NCBI GenBank assembly: GCA_900128585.1
Contig: LT642217.1
Coordinates: 1 to 32,456 of the forward strand
DNA: 32,456 nucleotides
From: Stramenopiles sp. TOSAG23-3
Taxonomy: Eukaryota > Sar
Direction: 5' to 3'
Shown here: positions 25,245-32,456 of the stretch, piece after piece
Position numbering within the stretch: position 1 is the first letter of the stretch
Layout of the letters: the number at the start of each line of letters is the position of its first letter
Notes under the pieces: model-generated
Database searches by the model: none
Told to the model about the DNA's origin: nothing
What the model saw: only the letters and a program-made list of their open reading frames with translations
Position numbers and translations under genes: made by a program

Positions 25245-25566
25245 TTATTATTAATAGATAAATTACACTACCTACTATATATCATATTCATATACTATGA
25301 CTTGCTGCGTTCCCCGTTTCTGTCAACACGATTTGAGATTTGATGTTTTTAGACGTCATCGGTCAACTCATCGGTCAACCGGAAGAACTTCTCGTCGTCA
25401 TGTGAGAAGTTGTGAACACGAACTGAACAGTATAACACACACATTTGCCGTAGTGTATTAACTAGTGTGACTCATAAATATTTTTCTATTACTCGTTATT
25501 ACTGTACCAACTACGAAGGTATATTAAACGTAACAGAAGCGCATTTTTCTACATATATACACCAAT
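25245..25566. promoter_or_regulatory. Divergent promoter region, SGNH hydrolase / glutathione synthetase
   Basis: This 322-bp spacer contains AGACGTCAT (25351-25359, CRE-like GACGTC core) immediately followed by a direct repeat ATCGGTCAAC at 25358-25367 and 25370-25379 with a 12-bp period. This is the densest cluster of the recurrent CGGTCA core in the window. No gene is seen. Confidence 0.55.
25358..25379. repeat. Tandem ATCGGTCAAC sites (12-bp period)
   Basis: Two exact 10-nt copies are spaced 12 bp apart, next to a GACGTC core, about 190 bp before the glutathione synthetase ATG. The shape suggests a cooperative activator site. Which of the two divergent genes it controls is unknown. Confidence 0.5.
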
Positions 25567-27069
25567 ATGAGTTCGCGAACTTTGATGAAAAAAATGAATG
25601 ATCTCAGCACTGCGTCAAAGGAAGAACTTCTTGAGGAAATGATACACATGGCAGGAACAAAAGGACTCGTCTCAGGAACGAGTAAACATGGTGAATATTG
25701 TCACGTACCAATGACATTGCTCCCAGCGATGTTCTCTCGAACAGTATTTGAGACTGCTGTTACTGTCAATCCTATTTTCAATTTGCTTGTTGATCGCATT
25801 GCTCGTGATATTCCTTGGCTTCATAGTACTCTTAAAAAAACTGGTGATGCGGATCCTTTCACAGGGAAGCTTTTGAATATATCTGAGCAAGTGCAAAAAG
25901 ATGGCCTTGCTCAGTCTGCTTACTTTGGTATATTCAGATCTGACTATATGCTGAACAAATCAGATCAGCGTTTATTGCAGGTCGAACTTAATACAATTGC
26001 TGCATCATTTGGAGGTTTAATGGCAGGAGTTAGTGAGTGGCATAAATTTGCGATGCAATGGTTGATGCAAAAACATCTGAATGAACATGATGATAATATA
26101 TTGAAGTCATTTTATGGAGAAAGTCAGTCAGACATTAATGCAGCTTTGCCCAGTAATCCGGCGCTTGAGTCCATTCCTGCGGGAATTGCTTTCGCTCACG
26201 AATATTACATAATGAATCGTTTCGCTTCTGCCTTACGTGAAGATAAAGCCATTTATGTATTATTTGTTGTTCAGAAAGACGAACGTAATTTTGCTGATCA
26301 GCGTTCCTTAGAATTTGCTTTACTGCAAAGTCATGGAATTTCTGTTATTCGAAAAACACTTACAGAACTTACTCAAGATTTAGCTATACGTAATACAAAA
26401 TTATTTGTATGTGAAAAAGAAATATCTGTTGTTTATTTTCGTGCGGGATATACACCAAATGATTATCCAACAGAGAAAGAATGGAAAGTTCGATTATCCA
26501 TTGAAAAGTCGTTTGCAATTAAGTGTCCTTCAGTGGCATACCAATTAGTAGGTGCAAAAAAAATCCAACAAGTCTTGAATACACCAAATGTTCTTCACCG
26601 TTTCCTTAGCAAAACTGAAGCAGAGTTGGTAAGTATACATTTTGCTGGACAATGGGCTCTTGGTCCTGGTGTATCAAATGCAGATGAGTTAGCTGTTTCT
26701 GAAGCCAAAAAGTTTCCAGAAAATTATGTCATGAAACCACAACGAGAGGGTGGAGGAAATAATCTTTATGGTATTGATATTAAGAATGCTTTAGAAAATA
26801 TGTCACCTGAGGAACTATCTGCGTATGTGTTGATGCAACGCATTTATCCCCAGCCAGCGTATGCTTTATTAGCCCGTGAAGGAAAAGTCCGATGTGTCCC
26901 ATCAGTACAAGAATTGGGAATTTATGGTTGCTTTATGTCGCTACCAGAAAATAATGTTTTAATGAATAAGGGTCATTGTGGACAACTTTTGAGAACCAAA
27001 GCATTAGGTGTTGATGAAGGAGGTGTGGCTACGGGTTACTCATGTTTAGATAGTCCATTTTTAGTGTAA
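25567..27069 (+). CDS. GSS: Glutathione synthetase, eukaryotic type
   Basis: The 500-residue protein makes glutathione from gamma-glutamylcysteine and glycine with ATP. Conserved stretches in order are YFGIFRSDYML (about 118-128), LLQVELNTIAASFGGL (about 137-152), VVYFRAGYTPNDYP (about 288-301), the glycine-rich ATP loop MKPQREGGGNNLYG (389-402) and the C-terminal RTKALGVDEGGVATGYSCLDSP. These match the dimeric eukaryotic family and not the bacterial GshB type. There is no targeting peptide, so the protein is cytosolic. Length is slightly more than the human 474. The gene converges on METTL17 with a gap of only 50 bp. Confidence 0.97.
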   Translation: MSSRTLMKKMNDLSTASKEELLEEMIHMAGTKGLVSGTSKHGEYCHVPMTLLPAMFSRTVFETAVTVNPIFNLLVDRIARDIPWLHSTLKKTGDADPFTGKLLNISEQVQKDGLAQSAYFGIFRSDYMLNKSDQRLLQVELNTIAASFGGLMAGVSEWHKFAMQWLMQKHLNEHDDNILKSFYGESQSDINAALPSNPALESIPAGIAFAHEYYIMNRFASALREDKAIYVLFVVQKDERNFADQRSLEFALLQSHGISVIRKTLTELTQDLAIRNTKLFVCEKEISVVYFRAGYTPNDYPTEKEWKVRLSIEKSFAIKCPSVAYQLVGAKKIQQVLNTPNVLHRFLSKTEAELVSIHFAGQWALGPGVSNADELAVSEAKKFPENYVMKPQREGGGNNLYGIDIKNALENMSPEELSAYVLMQRIYPQPAYALLAREGKVRCVPSVQELGIYGCFMSLPENNVLMNKGHCGQLLRTKALGVDEGGVATGYSCLDSPFLV

Positions 27070-27119
27070 TTAGCTTCTGTTTTCTTTCATTAAAACGTAT
27101 ATATTATTTTATATGTCAT

Positions 27120-29285
27120 TTATTGTTTTAAAATTTCAGCAAGTTCTTTCTCGCCACTGTCATCATTGTCTGTCACTAATTCGATATCATTCTCGTCAAA
27201 ATCAAAATCTGAACCAAGTAAATTGTTAAAGTTTTTACCACTTAACTTCTGTTTTGACTTTGTAGTACTATTGCCAGTTTCCCATGACTTCACAAAAGAA
27301 TAAGCTTCTTTACGGTCGTGCATGAGCCGATGAGGCCATGCGCCACCCCATGTTGCCTTACGTGCAGCGCGGAAAGCTCCAGGAAATTCATCTTTTTGCT
27401 TTTTTAGTTTTCCTTTTGTAACGATTCTTCTTTCAGTATTTCCGTCGGCATTGCACAGATCCATAATTACATGTCCTTTGCGTTTTATAGGGTGGCCAAG
27501 CAGGCGAGAAATTTTTTCATTATTATAATACTCTGCTGAATCAGTTTCTAAACCATTGGAAACATTCTTATCGAAAGTTTCTTTGTTTGACTTTACAGCC
27601 GACAAATAAGAAAACTTCGAAGACCATACTGTGGATCTGGCCTCAACAGCATCAGGTTTGATTGGAGGCTCGGGTCCTCGTTGAGGAAAATGACAATGTA
27701 CACCTGTTTTATTATTTCCCTTTCTTTTATTTGGTTTAGTAAACCAACCCACTTGACCAATACTACCGCCAGCACTTTTTGATTTTTTTATTTTCACTGA
27801 TTTTTCTTTTGATTCATTTGTCTCTTCATCAACAGACGACATCAAAGAGTTTACCACGGAATCTCTCGTATTCAGAGCCAATGGACATTTTTTCATATGT
27901 GTACATGGAGCTATAATAGACATGTCACCGCCTGCTTTTTCAATTAAAGTAGATCTAGCATCCTGAATACAACGTGAACCCCATCGGGACCCTGGTTCTA
28001 CTAGCACAAGCATACCATCATTCGCAACTAATTGCCAAAGAAGTCGTAATGCAGCTTCCCGAGCTCCATCAGTTGGAAGTTCACCAAACACATTAGATGC
28101 AATTACCAAAGAAAACGGACGAGCAGATGAACCACGGCCTCTTTTTGCAATATTTGTAAGACTTGGAAACCATCTAGGTGATGGACCAGTAAAACCTTGT
28201 TTCATCAAAGCCTGAGCAACCACAGACATAGACTGAGATGGCTCTATCGCAATACACTCATCAATTGCTGTCGGCCAAACATCTTGAGCAGCCCAAAGTG
28301 ATGTACCAGGTCCAGATCCAAAATCCAGCACAGAGTGTGGCTGGAAATGTGGTGCTCTTTTACGTATTTGCTTTAAAACTGTTTTCGTTGTAGAGTAAGC
28401 AAGTGGCATCCTAAATGCAGTGTGTGAAATTGTACGTGCTGGACAGTATACAAAAGGTTGAGTTGCTTCTACTTGCTCTGCTTTCATTTTATCTTCAACA
28501 GAACTATTTCTACCAGTTGATTCATCTTGTGCAAACTCTTTGTGTAATTCCTTTTGTTCAGCAAGTTCTCGGCTATCAGATTGTGATTCCTCCATCTTAT
28601 GTAATGCTATACGCATATTAAGATCAGAACGATACTTGAGATCTCCACATAACTTGTGATATTCTTTATACAATGGATTTACTTTTCGCTTACTAGCTTT
28701 GACAATAGTTTGAATTCCTGAGACTAGTTCTTTCGGGAGTTGAGGTACTGTTCTCCAGTTGTAACCTTCTGCTAAATTAAGAAGTTCCTTTTTCTTTCCT
28801 TTTACTTCTGGAGAGTCACTCTCAGAAGAATAAATATATTCATACTCTATACTAGTATCATCAATGATATCGTCAATATTAGATGATATTTTTGCTTCTT
28901 TGACGTCGTCTTCTGCGTCAAAACTCTTCGGCGAAAGCTCTTTTAACAATTGTTGAAACGCTACAGTTTCAGAAAGACTTTCTGAATCACTCTCTTCAAA
29001 GTCGTCACTGTCTTCTGAGACAATTTCACTTTTACCAATTTCTTCACTAGAACACACATCTACATTAGCAACAGTTCCTACCGGTGTACTATTTGTTCTA
29101 TTCTGTCCAGATTCCTTAATTCCATTCGATAAAGTACTTTCAGCCTTAGACCTCTTTACAACTTTGAAATCTGTCTTTAGCCTCTGCTTTGCTCGAAATC
29201 GAGACTTACTACCCATTGATCGTGTACACCGGGGCATAACTAAAACGCATTGCTTTGTATATCGGCTTGCCAAGCCTGACAGCAT
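27120..29285 (-). CDS. METTL17: Mitochondrial ribosome assembly protein METTL17/Rsm22
   Basis: The 721-residue protein has a SAM-fold core with motif I VLDFGSGPGTSLWAA (319-333), preceded by YCPARTISHTAFRMPLAYSTTK (motif typical of Rsm22, about 280-301; it fixes the family) and followed by ASNVFGELP (396-404) and LVLVEPGSRWG (426-436). C461 and C467 in APCTHMKKCPL and C531 in HCHFPQRG match the Cys positions that bind a 4Fe-4S cluster in METTL17; the fourth ligand is uncertain. In animals and yeast this protein acts on assembly of the small mitochondrial ribosomal subunit. The N-terminus is basic and could be a presequence. Compared with about 456 residues in human METTL17, this protein has long acidic N-terminal (80-165) and Lys/Ser-rich internal (485-525) insertions and an extended C-terminus. 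Confidence 0.9.
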   Translation of the reverse strand: MLSGLASRYTKQCVLVMPRCTRSMGSKSRFRAKQRLKTDFKVVKRSKAESTLSNGIKESGQNRTNSTPVGTVANVDVCSSEEIGKSEIVSEDSDDFEESDSESLSETVAFQQLLKELSPKSFDAEDDVKEAKISSNIDDIIDDTSIEYEYIYSSESDSPEVKGKKKELLNLAEGYNWRTVPQLPKELVSGIQTIVKASKRKVNPLYKEYHKLCGDLKYRSDLNMRIALHKMEESQSDSRELAEQKELHKEFAQDESTGRNSSVEDKMKAEQVEATQPFVYCPARTISHTAFRMPLAYSTTKTVLKQIRKRAPHFQPHSVLDFGSGPGTSLWAAQDVWPTAIDECIAIEPSQSMSVVAQALMKQGFTGPSPRWFPSLTNIAKRGRGSSARPFSLVIASNVFGELPTDGAREAALRLLWQLVANDGMLVLVEPGSRWGSRCIQDARSTLIEKAGGDMSIIAPCTHMKKCPLALNTRDSVVNSLMSSVDEETNESKEKSVKIKKSKSAGGSIGQVGWFTKPNKRKGNNKTGVHCHFPQRGPEPPIKPDAVEARSTVWSSKFSYLSAVKSNKETFDKNVSNGLETDSAEYYNNEKISRLLGHPIKRKGHVIMDLCNADGNTERRIVTKGKLKKQKDEFPGAFRAARKATWGGAWPHRLMHDRKEAYSFVKSWETGNSTTKSKQKLSGKNFNNLLGSDFDFDENDIELVTDNDDSGEKELAEILKQ

Positions 29286-29598
29286 CCTTGTCCCTTTCTT
29301 TAAATATACGGAAAAGATTTTTTTAAAAGTTCCACTGCCAAACGTGCGTATTTTTAGGCTTTTTAGACAAAAAAAATATTTTTTTGAACTGAACTCATTG
29401 TAGTTACCCGGTAACAGCCTTGATCGATCGAGTCGATGATCGATTGACGTTCACGAGAGTACATTCCGATTCGCATGTGTTTGTGAACAACTTAGAACGA
29501 GGAAATATAAACTCGATTGCTCTACTCGTACGTATTCTTGAACGCTAATAGTTCATTACAGCAATTAGTATAGTAACCTTGCTCTTATATCAGTAAAC
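29286..29598. promoter_or_regulatory. Divergent promoter region, METTL17 / RPB11
   Basis: This 313-bp spacer contains the inverted GTTACC-C-GGTAAC (29403-29415) and, directly after, clustered GATCGAT/TCGAT repeats (about 29422-29447). An A/T-rich stretch precedes it on the METTL17 side. No gene is seen. Confidence 0.45.
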
Positions 29599-29997
29599 AT
29601 GAACGCTCCTGATAGACTCGAGGCAATAGTTCTAGATGAAGAGGCAGGGGAAAAAAAGATAACATTTACCAGAGATCCTGGTCTTGCGAATGCTGCTACG
29701 TTTACGTTACTGAAGGAAGACCATACTCTTGGGAATATTATTCGCATGGAGCTACTTCGTGACACTGAAAATATGTTCGCTGGTTATAAAGTTCCACATC
29801 CCTTAGTTAATGACCTTGAAATTAAATTACAGACAAAAAATGACAATTATAATCCAACAGACTCGTTTGCGCACTCACTACGAAATCTTCGTGCGGAAGT
29901 TATTGAAACACAGTCAAAATTTGTAAATGCTGTAGAAGCATATAAACAAAGGAATCAAGATGCATTTGGTGATCTTCCAAATGAAGGAGATCACTAA
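29599..29997 (+). CDS. RPB11: DNA-directed RNA polymerase II subunit RPB11
   Basis: The 132-residue protein begins MNAPDRLEAIVL and carries the diagnostic KEDHTLGNIIRMELLRD (about 39-55) and FAGYKVPHPL (about 60-69) of Rpb11, followed by a C-terminal helix after NYNPTDSF. RPB11 pairs with RPB3 in polymerase II, an alpha-subunit-like assembly dimer. The PolI/III counterpart AC19 differs at these positions. Length is slightly above the human 117 residues because of a C-terminal tail. It converges on the syntaxin gene with a 77-bp gap. Confidence 0.97.
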   Translation: MNAPDRLEAIVLDEEAGEKKITFTRDPGLANAATFTLLKEDHTLGNIIRMELLRDTENMFAGYKVPHPLVNDLEIKLQTKNDNYNPTDSFAHSLRNLRAEVIETQSKFVNAVEAYKQRNQDAFGDLPNEGDH

Positions 29998-30074
29998 TAC
30001 ATATTTGAAATAATATTTAGACACTATAAACTGAAGCCAGACTATCTACATTGTACTTAATTTTATTCTTCTAT

Positions 30075-30950
30075 TCATTTTATCTTTTTCTGTGAATTAC
30101 TAATTAACCAAAAATATATCATAATAGAAGCTAAAGTCAAGAAACAACATGAGAGTAAACACATAAGAGTTTTACGTCGAGATTTTTGATACGCACTCGC
30201 TTCTCTCACGTGTTTTAGTCCACCAGCTGCTTGGACTCCTGCGTGTTCAATGTTATATTCAATATTTTCTATATCAGGACGCTGTGCCATTATAATTTGA
30301 TGTAAATCCTGAAATGTTTGACTAACAACATTTAATTCTTTGTGGATGTTTTCAATACCCCTACTCCGCTCATCGATCATGGACTCAGTAAAAGAGATTT
30401 CGTCTTCTAGTTCCTGCGTTTGTATCAAGCGATCAGTTTCCAACGCCATATCTTTTTCTACTCCAACATTGTAACTATCGATATATCCACCATGTGCTTT
30501 CACACGAGCAATATACTCTTGTTCTGCGTGCAAAGCTTCGCGTATGACTTGTTCAAACCTACTTTGTAAAGCTTCCGAATCCTTCAAAAACATTCTATGT
30601 TGTTGACGGCGATTCTTTTTTTCTGCTTTAGACAGCTGTCCACGTTTATAGAATACGGAAAAGGTCGTCATTTTCTTGTTGATATCATTTGCTATAGTAT
30701 TCGCTTCCTGAGAAGAACTGTGCATTTTAGCAAGATCTGTTTTTTTGAGGTTCTTTCCATTTTCCATACTCTGACATAAACCTTGAATTTTACTAATCAG
30801 AACCGAATAATTCTTTAGCATTGAGTTTATTGTATGGCAATTTTGCTGATATTCCAAGCCAGAATTTTGATACGATGATAATGGTGCGCTGGTTGAAGAG
30901 TTACGTCTTCTACCGCCACCAACTCCACTACCAAAATCTTGGAACGACAT
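30075..30950 (-). CDS. Qa-SNARE (syntaxin, Pep12/Stx7-type endosomal)
   Basis: The 291-residue protein has an N-terminal Gly/Ser-rich leader, a three-helix Habc region (about 30-150), a Qa SNARE helix (about 180-245) and a C-terminal membrane anchor (about 261-284) with a short basic tail. The 0-layer glutamine is Q223, aligned with syntaxin-1A Gln226: FQDLHQIIMAQ (213-223) then IENIEYNIEHA (227-237). Qa-SNAREs usually have Gly directly after this Gln; here it is Arg224. The relatively short N-terminal domain and overall pattern are closest to endosomal/vacuolar syntaxins, but subtype is an inference. Confidence 0.92.
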   Translation of the reverse strand: MSFQDFGSGVGGGRRRNSSTSAPLSSYQNSGLEYQQNCHTINSMLKNYSVLISKIQGLCQSMENGKNLKKTDLAKMHSSSQEANTIANDINKKMTTFSVFYKRGQLSKAEKKNRRQQHRMFLKDSEALQSRFEQVIREALHAEQEYIARVKAHGGYIDSYNVGVEKDMALETDRLIQTQELEDEISFTESMIDERSRGIENIHKELNVVSQTFQDLHQIIMAQRPDIENIEYNIEHAGVQAAGGLKHVREASAYQKSRRKTLMCLLSCCFLTLASIMIYFWLISNSQKKIK

Positions 30951-31278
30951 TGGACAGTATTATATACTCGTCTCTATAATATATACCCAGATATTTATAT
31001 GAATCTAAAGTTATTCTTCAGAAAAATCTCGCCTGCTTTGCTTATTTGGGAAAACTTCCCTCAACTGATTTAATCTAAAATGATGTGCCTAGAGGAGAAC
31101 TTCGTTGAAGAAAAGGAGATTGTATGCGTTGCTCCAAAAAGTGATCAATGATCCCTATTTTTTTTCAATTCCAAATTCAAAAAATTATTTGACGACGAGC
31201 CCATGGAAGCGAGTTTAAAACAGTCTATTTTTAGAAAATAAGCCAAAAAGGTTTGAGAAAGGGCATTGCTTTAGCATT
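30951..31278. promoter_or_regulatory. Divergent promoter region, syntaxin / M8 peptidase
   Basis: This 328-bp spacer contains TTGACGACG near 31188 and a CCATGG near 31201 but no strong palindrome or gene. It is less motif-rich than the other divergent spacers. Confidence 0.4.
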
Positions 31279-32456
31279 ATGAATGCCTTAATCTTTTACA
31301 TTGCTGCTGTTTGTGTTGGAATTTGTAGAGCTTCTTCGCTTGTGAACCGAACGTCCGTGTTCTCGGGTCACTTCCACTCGATAACCCCAGTTACCAGGTT
31401 CGAAGATTACCACAATGACCTTGTTATTTCAGAGCACACTAATCAACAAAACCGTCGAAGAACTAGTATTAAAATAGAAGAATATGCCTCAGATGTAGAA
31501 TTTAATGGAGGTTTACGATATTATTCACCTTCAATGCGTTTGAAGTCAGAAGCGCTTAAAAATACTGTCAACAGTTTCCGCACAACTTACGTGTTTGACT
31601 TTTTAGAGACTGGTGTAAAAGGAACTGGTCAGTGCTTCTCCGTGAATGAAACTGTTGATCCGTGTAGCTTGCGGAATGATCAACCTTGTTCTTTTGTGTG
31701 CAAAAAGGGAAATGTTCTCACAACCGAAAACATTGCTGTTGTGAAGCGTCTTGCTTCTTGGACTGGTTCTTACATCAAAGACGCGTTTACTATTAATTCA
31801 GTGAAAAATGGTATTACAGTAGATGAAACAGCCTTACTATCGTTTCCTACTGCAGTTATTAAGCGAGATAATCAAGGTAAAATTCATTATGATGATACTG
31901 ATCTTGTTATATATGTAACGATGCAGTCACATCCTACAGCATCGGTATCGGGTTTTGCTTACTGTGTTCAATATGACCAATATGGTCGTTGTACAGTTGG
32001 TTTTCATAATATAGTTCCTGAAGGGATTGATGTAGCAAACACTCTTGTTCCTGATGTACAACAAGAGGAACGTAAATTGTCATTACACGAGACATTTCAT
32101 CTACTTGGTTGTTGTGATCCTACAAGAACTCCTTCATTGTTTATACAGGATGATACTACATGCACTGACTCAAAACGTAAGGAAGATGGAAAGTGTTTAA
32201 ATGGTGTATCTAAACCAGAACAATGGGGATCAGAGCAACTTCCCGTGGGTGTCTGGTCAGGTACTACAAATGATGGTAAGTTCCCAAAATTAGCATTGAA
32301 AGTTATTACTCCTTTGGTCTTGTCTACAGTGCGTGAACAGTATGGATGTCCTACTATGGATGGTATGCCTATGGAAGATTTAGTCCTTGGACGTGGCAGT
32401 CACTGGGAAAGTCGATTAATGGGACCAGAATTAATGTCGTATGGCAGTGGCACAGG
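31279..32456 (+). CDS. Leishmanolysin-like (peptidase family M8) metalloprotease, 5' part only
   Basis: The frame starts with ATG at 31279 and stays open to the window end (392 complete codons), so the gene is cut by the window, not by mutation. Residues 1-19 form a signal peptide (ALIFYIAAVCVGICRASS). Residues about 115-265 match the M8 N-terminal part. The zinc motif HETFHLLG is at 270-277, and the third zinc ligand is expected at His375 in GSHWESRLMGPELMS (373-387), the typical M8 spacing and wording. Many Cys residues imply disulphides, in keeping with a secreted or cell-surface enzyme. M8 enzymes degrade extracellular proteins in protists and animals; the role here is unknown. The C-terminal part, including any GPI or membrane anchor, is outside the window. 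Confidence 0.92.
   Translation, partial: MNALIFYIAAVCVGICRASSLVNRTSVFSGHFHSITPVTRFEDYHNDLVISEHTNQQNRRRTSIKIEEYASDVEFNGGLRYYSPSMRLKSEALKNTVNSFRTTYVFDFLETGVKGTGQCFSVNETVDPCSLRNDQPCSFVCKKGNVLTTENIAVVKRLASWTGSYIKDAFTINSVKNGITVDETALLSFPTAVIKRDNQGKIHYDDTDLVIYVTMQSHPTASVSGFAYCVQYDQYGRCTVGFHNIVPEGIDVANTLVPDVQQEERKLSLHETFHLLGCCDPTRTPSLFIQDDTTCTDSKRKEDGKCLNGVSKPEQWGSEQLPVGVWSGTTNDGKFPKLALKVITPLVLSTVREQYGCPTMDGMPMEDLVLGRGSHWESRLMGPELMSYGSGT

Noticed and set aside
1-32456. tRNA, rRNA, snoRNA, CRISPR, transposon or viral genes
   Set aside because: Spacers were read on both strands; I found no tRNA B-box with a foldable arm, no C/D box pair, no spaced repeats and no transposase, integrase or reverse transcriptase.

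Overview
The window looks like nuclear DNA from a compact, AT-rich, intron-poor, flagellated unicellular eukaryote. The evidence is eukaryote-specific machinery (RNA polymerase II subunit RPB11, TFIID subunit TAF2, RNase P/MRP subunit POP5, a Qa-SNARE, eukaryotic glutathione synthetase, a TALE homeodomain), a CFAP45 axonemal protein, normal use of TAA, TAG and TGA as stops, and a well-formed spliceosomal intron (GTACGT donor, CTAAC branch site, AACAG acceptor) in the MTHFD gene. Frequent strand switching and single-gene promoters argue against kinetoplastid-type polycistrons. The overall style would fit a stramenopile such as an oomycete, but that lineage call is a guess that only a phylogeny could settle. 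About 20 genes lie in 32.5 kb, roughly 86% coding.

Layout from left to right: TALE homeobox gene (-), FHA/Tpt1-like fusion (+), SNF2 remodeller of ARIP4/ATRX type with duplicated zinc-knuckle/BRCT-like tail (-), COMT-like methyltransferase (+), cyclophilin fused to a polytopic membrane domain (-), POP5 (+), alpha/beta hydrolase (-), METTL21-like methyltransferase (+), four-span membrane protein with a beta-adaptin-appendage-like tail (+), calyphosin-like EF-hand protein (-), TAF2 (+), mitochondrial MTHFD/FolD with one intron (-), WWE/Dpy-30/IQ protein (+), CFAP45 (+), SGNH hydrolase (-), glutathione synthetase (+), METTL17/Rsm22 (-), RPB11 (+), endosomal-type syntaxin (-), and the 5' part of a leishmanolysin-like (M8) metallopeptidase (+) that runs off the end.

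Genes alternate almost strictly between strands. Convergent pairs are separated by only about 50-140 bp and divergent pairs share 250-450 bp promoter regions. Short palindromes and TGAC-core motifs recur in those divergent spacers. No operon-like functional grouping is evident, although three probable flagellar genes (calyphosin-like, WWE/Dpy-30/IQ and CFAP45) lie within about 10 kb.

The most interesting content is a set of unusual domain combinations: FHA with a degenerate tRNA 2'-phosphotransferase; WWE with Dpy-30 and IQ; a tetraspan protein with an adaptin-appendage-like domain; a secretory cyclophilin with about seven membrane spans; and an SNF2 ATPase with a tandemly duplicated Cys4 plus BRCT-like module. 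All domain calls were made by eye from sequence patterns; no database search was run.
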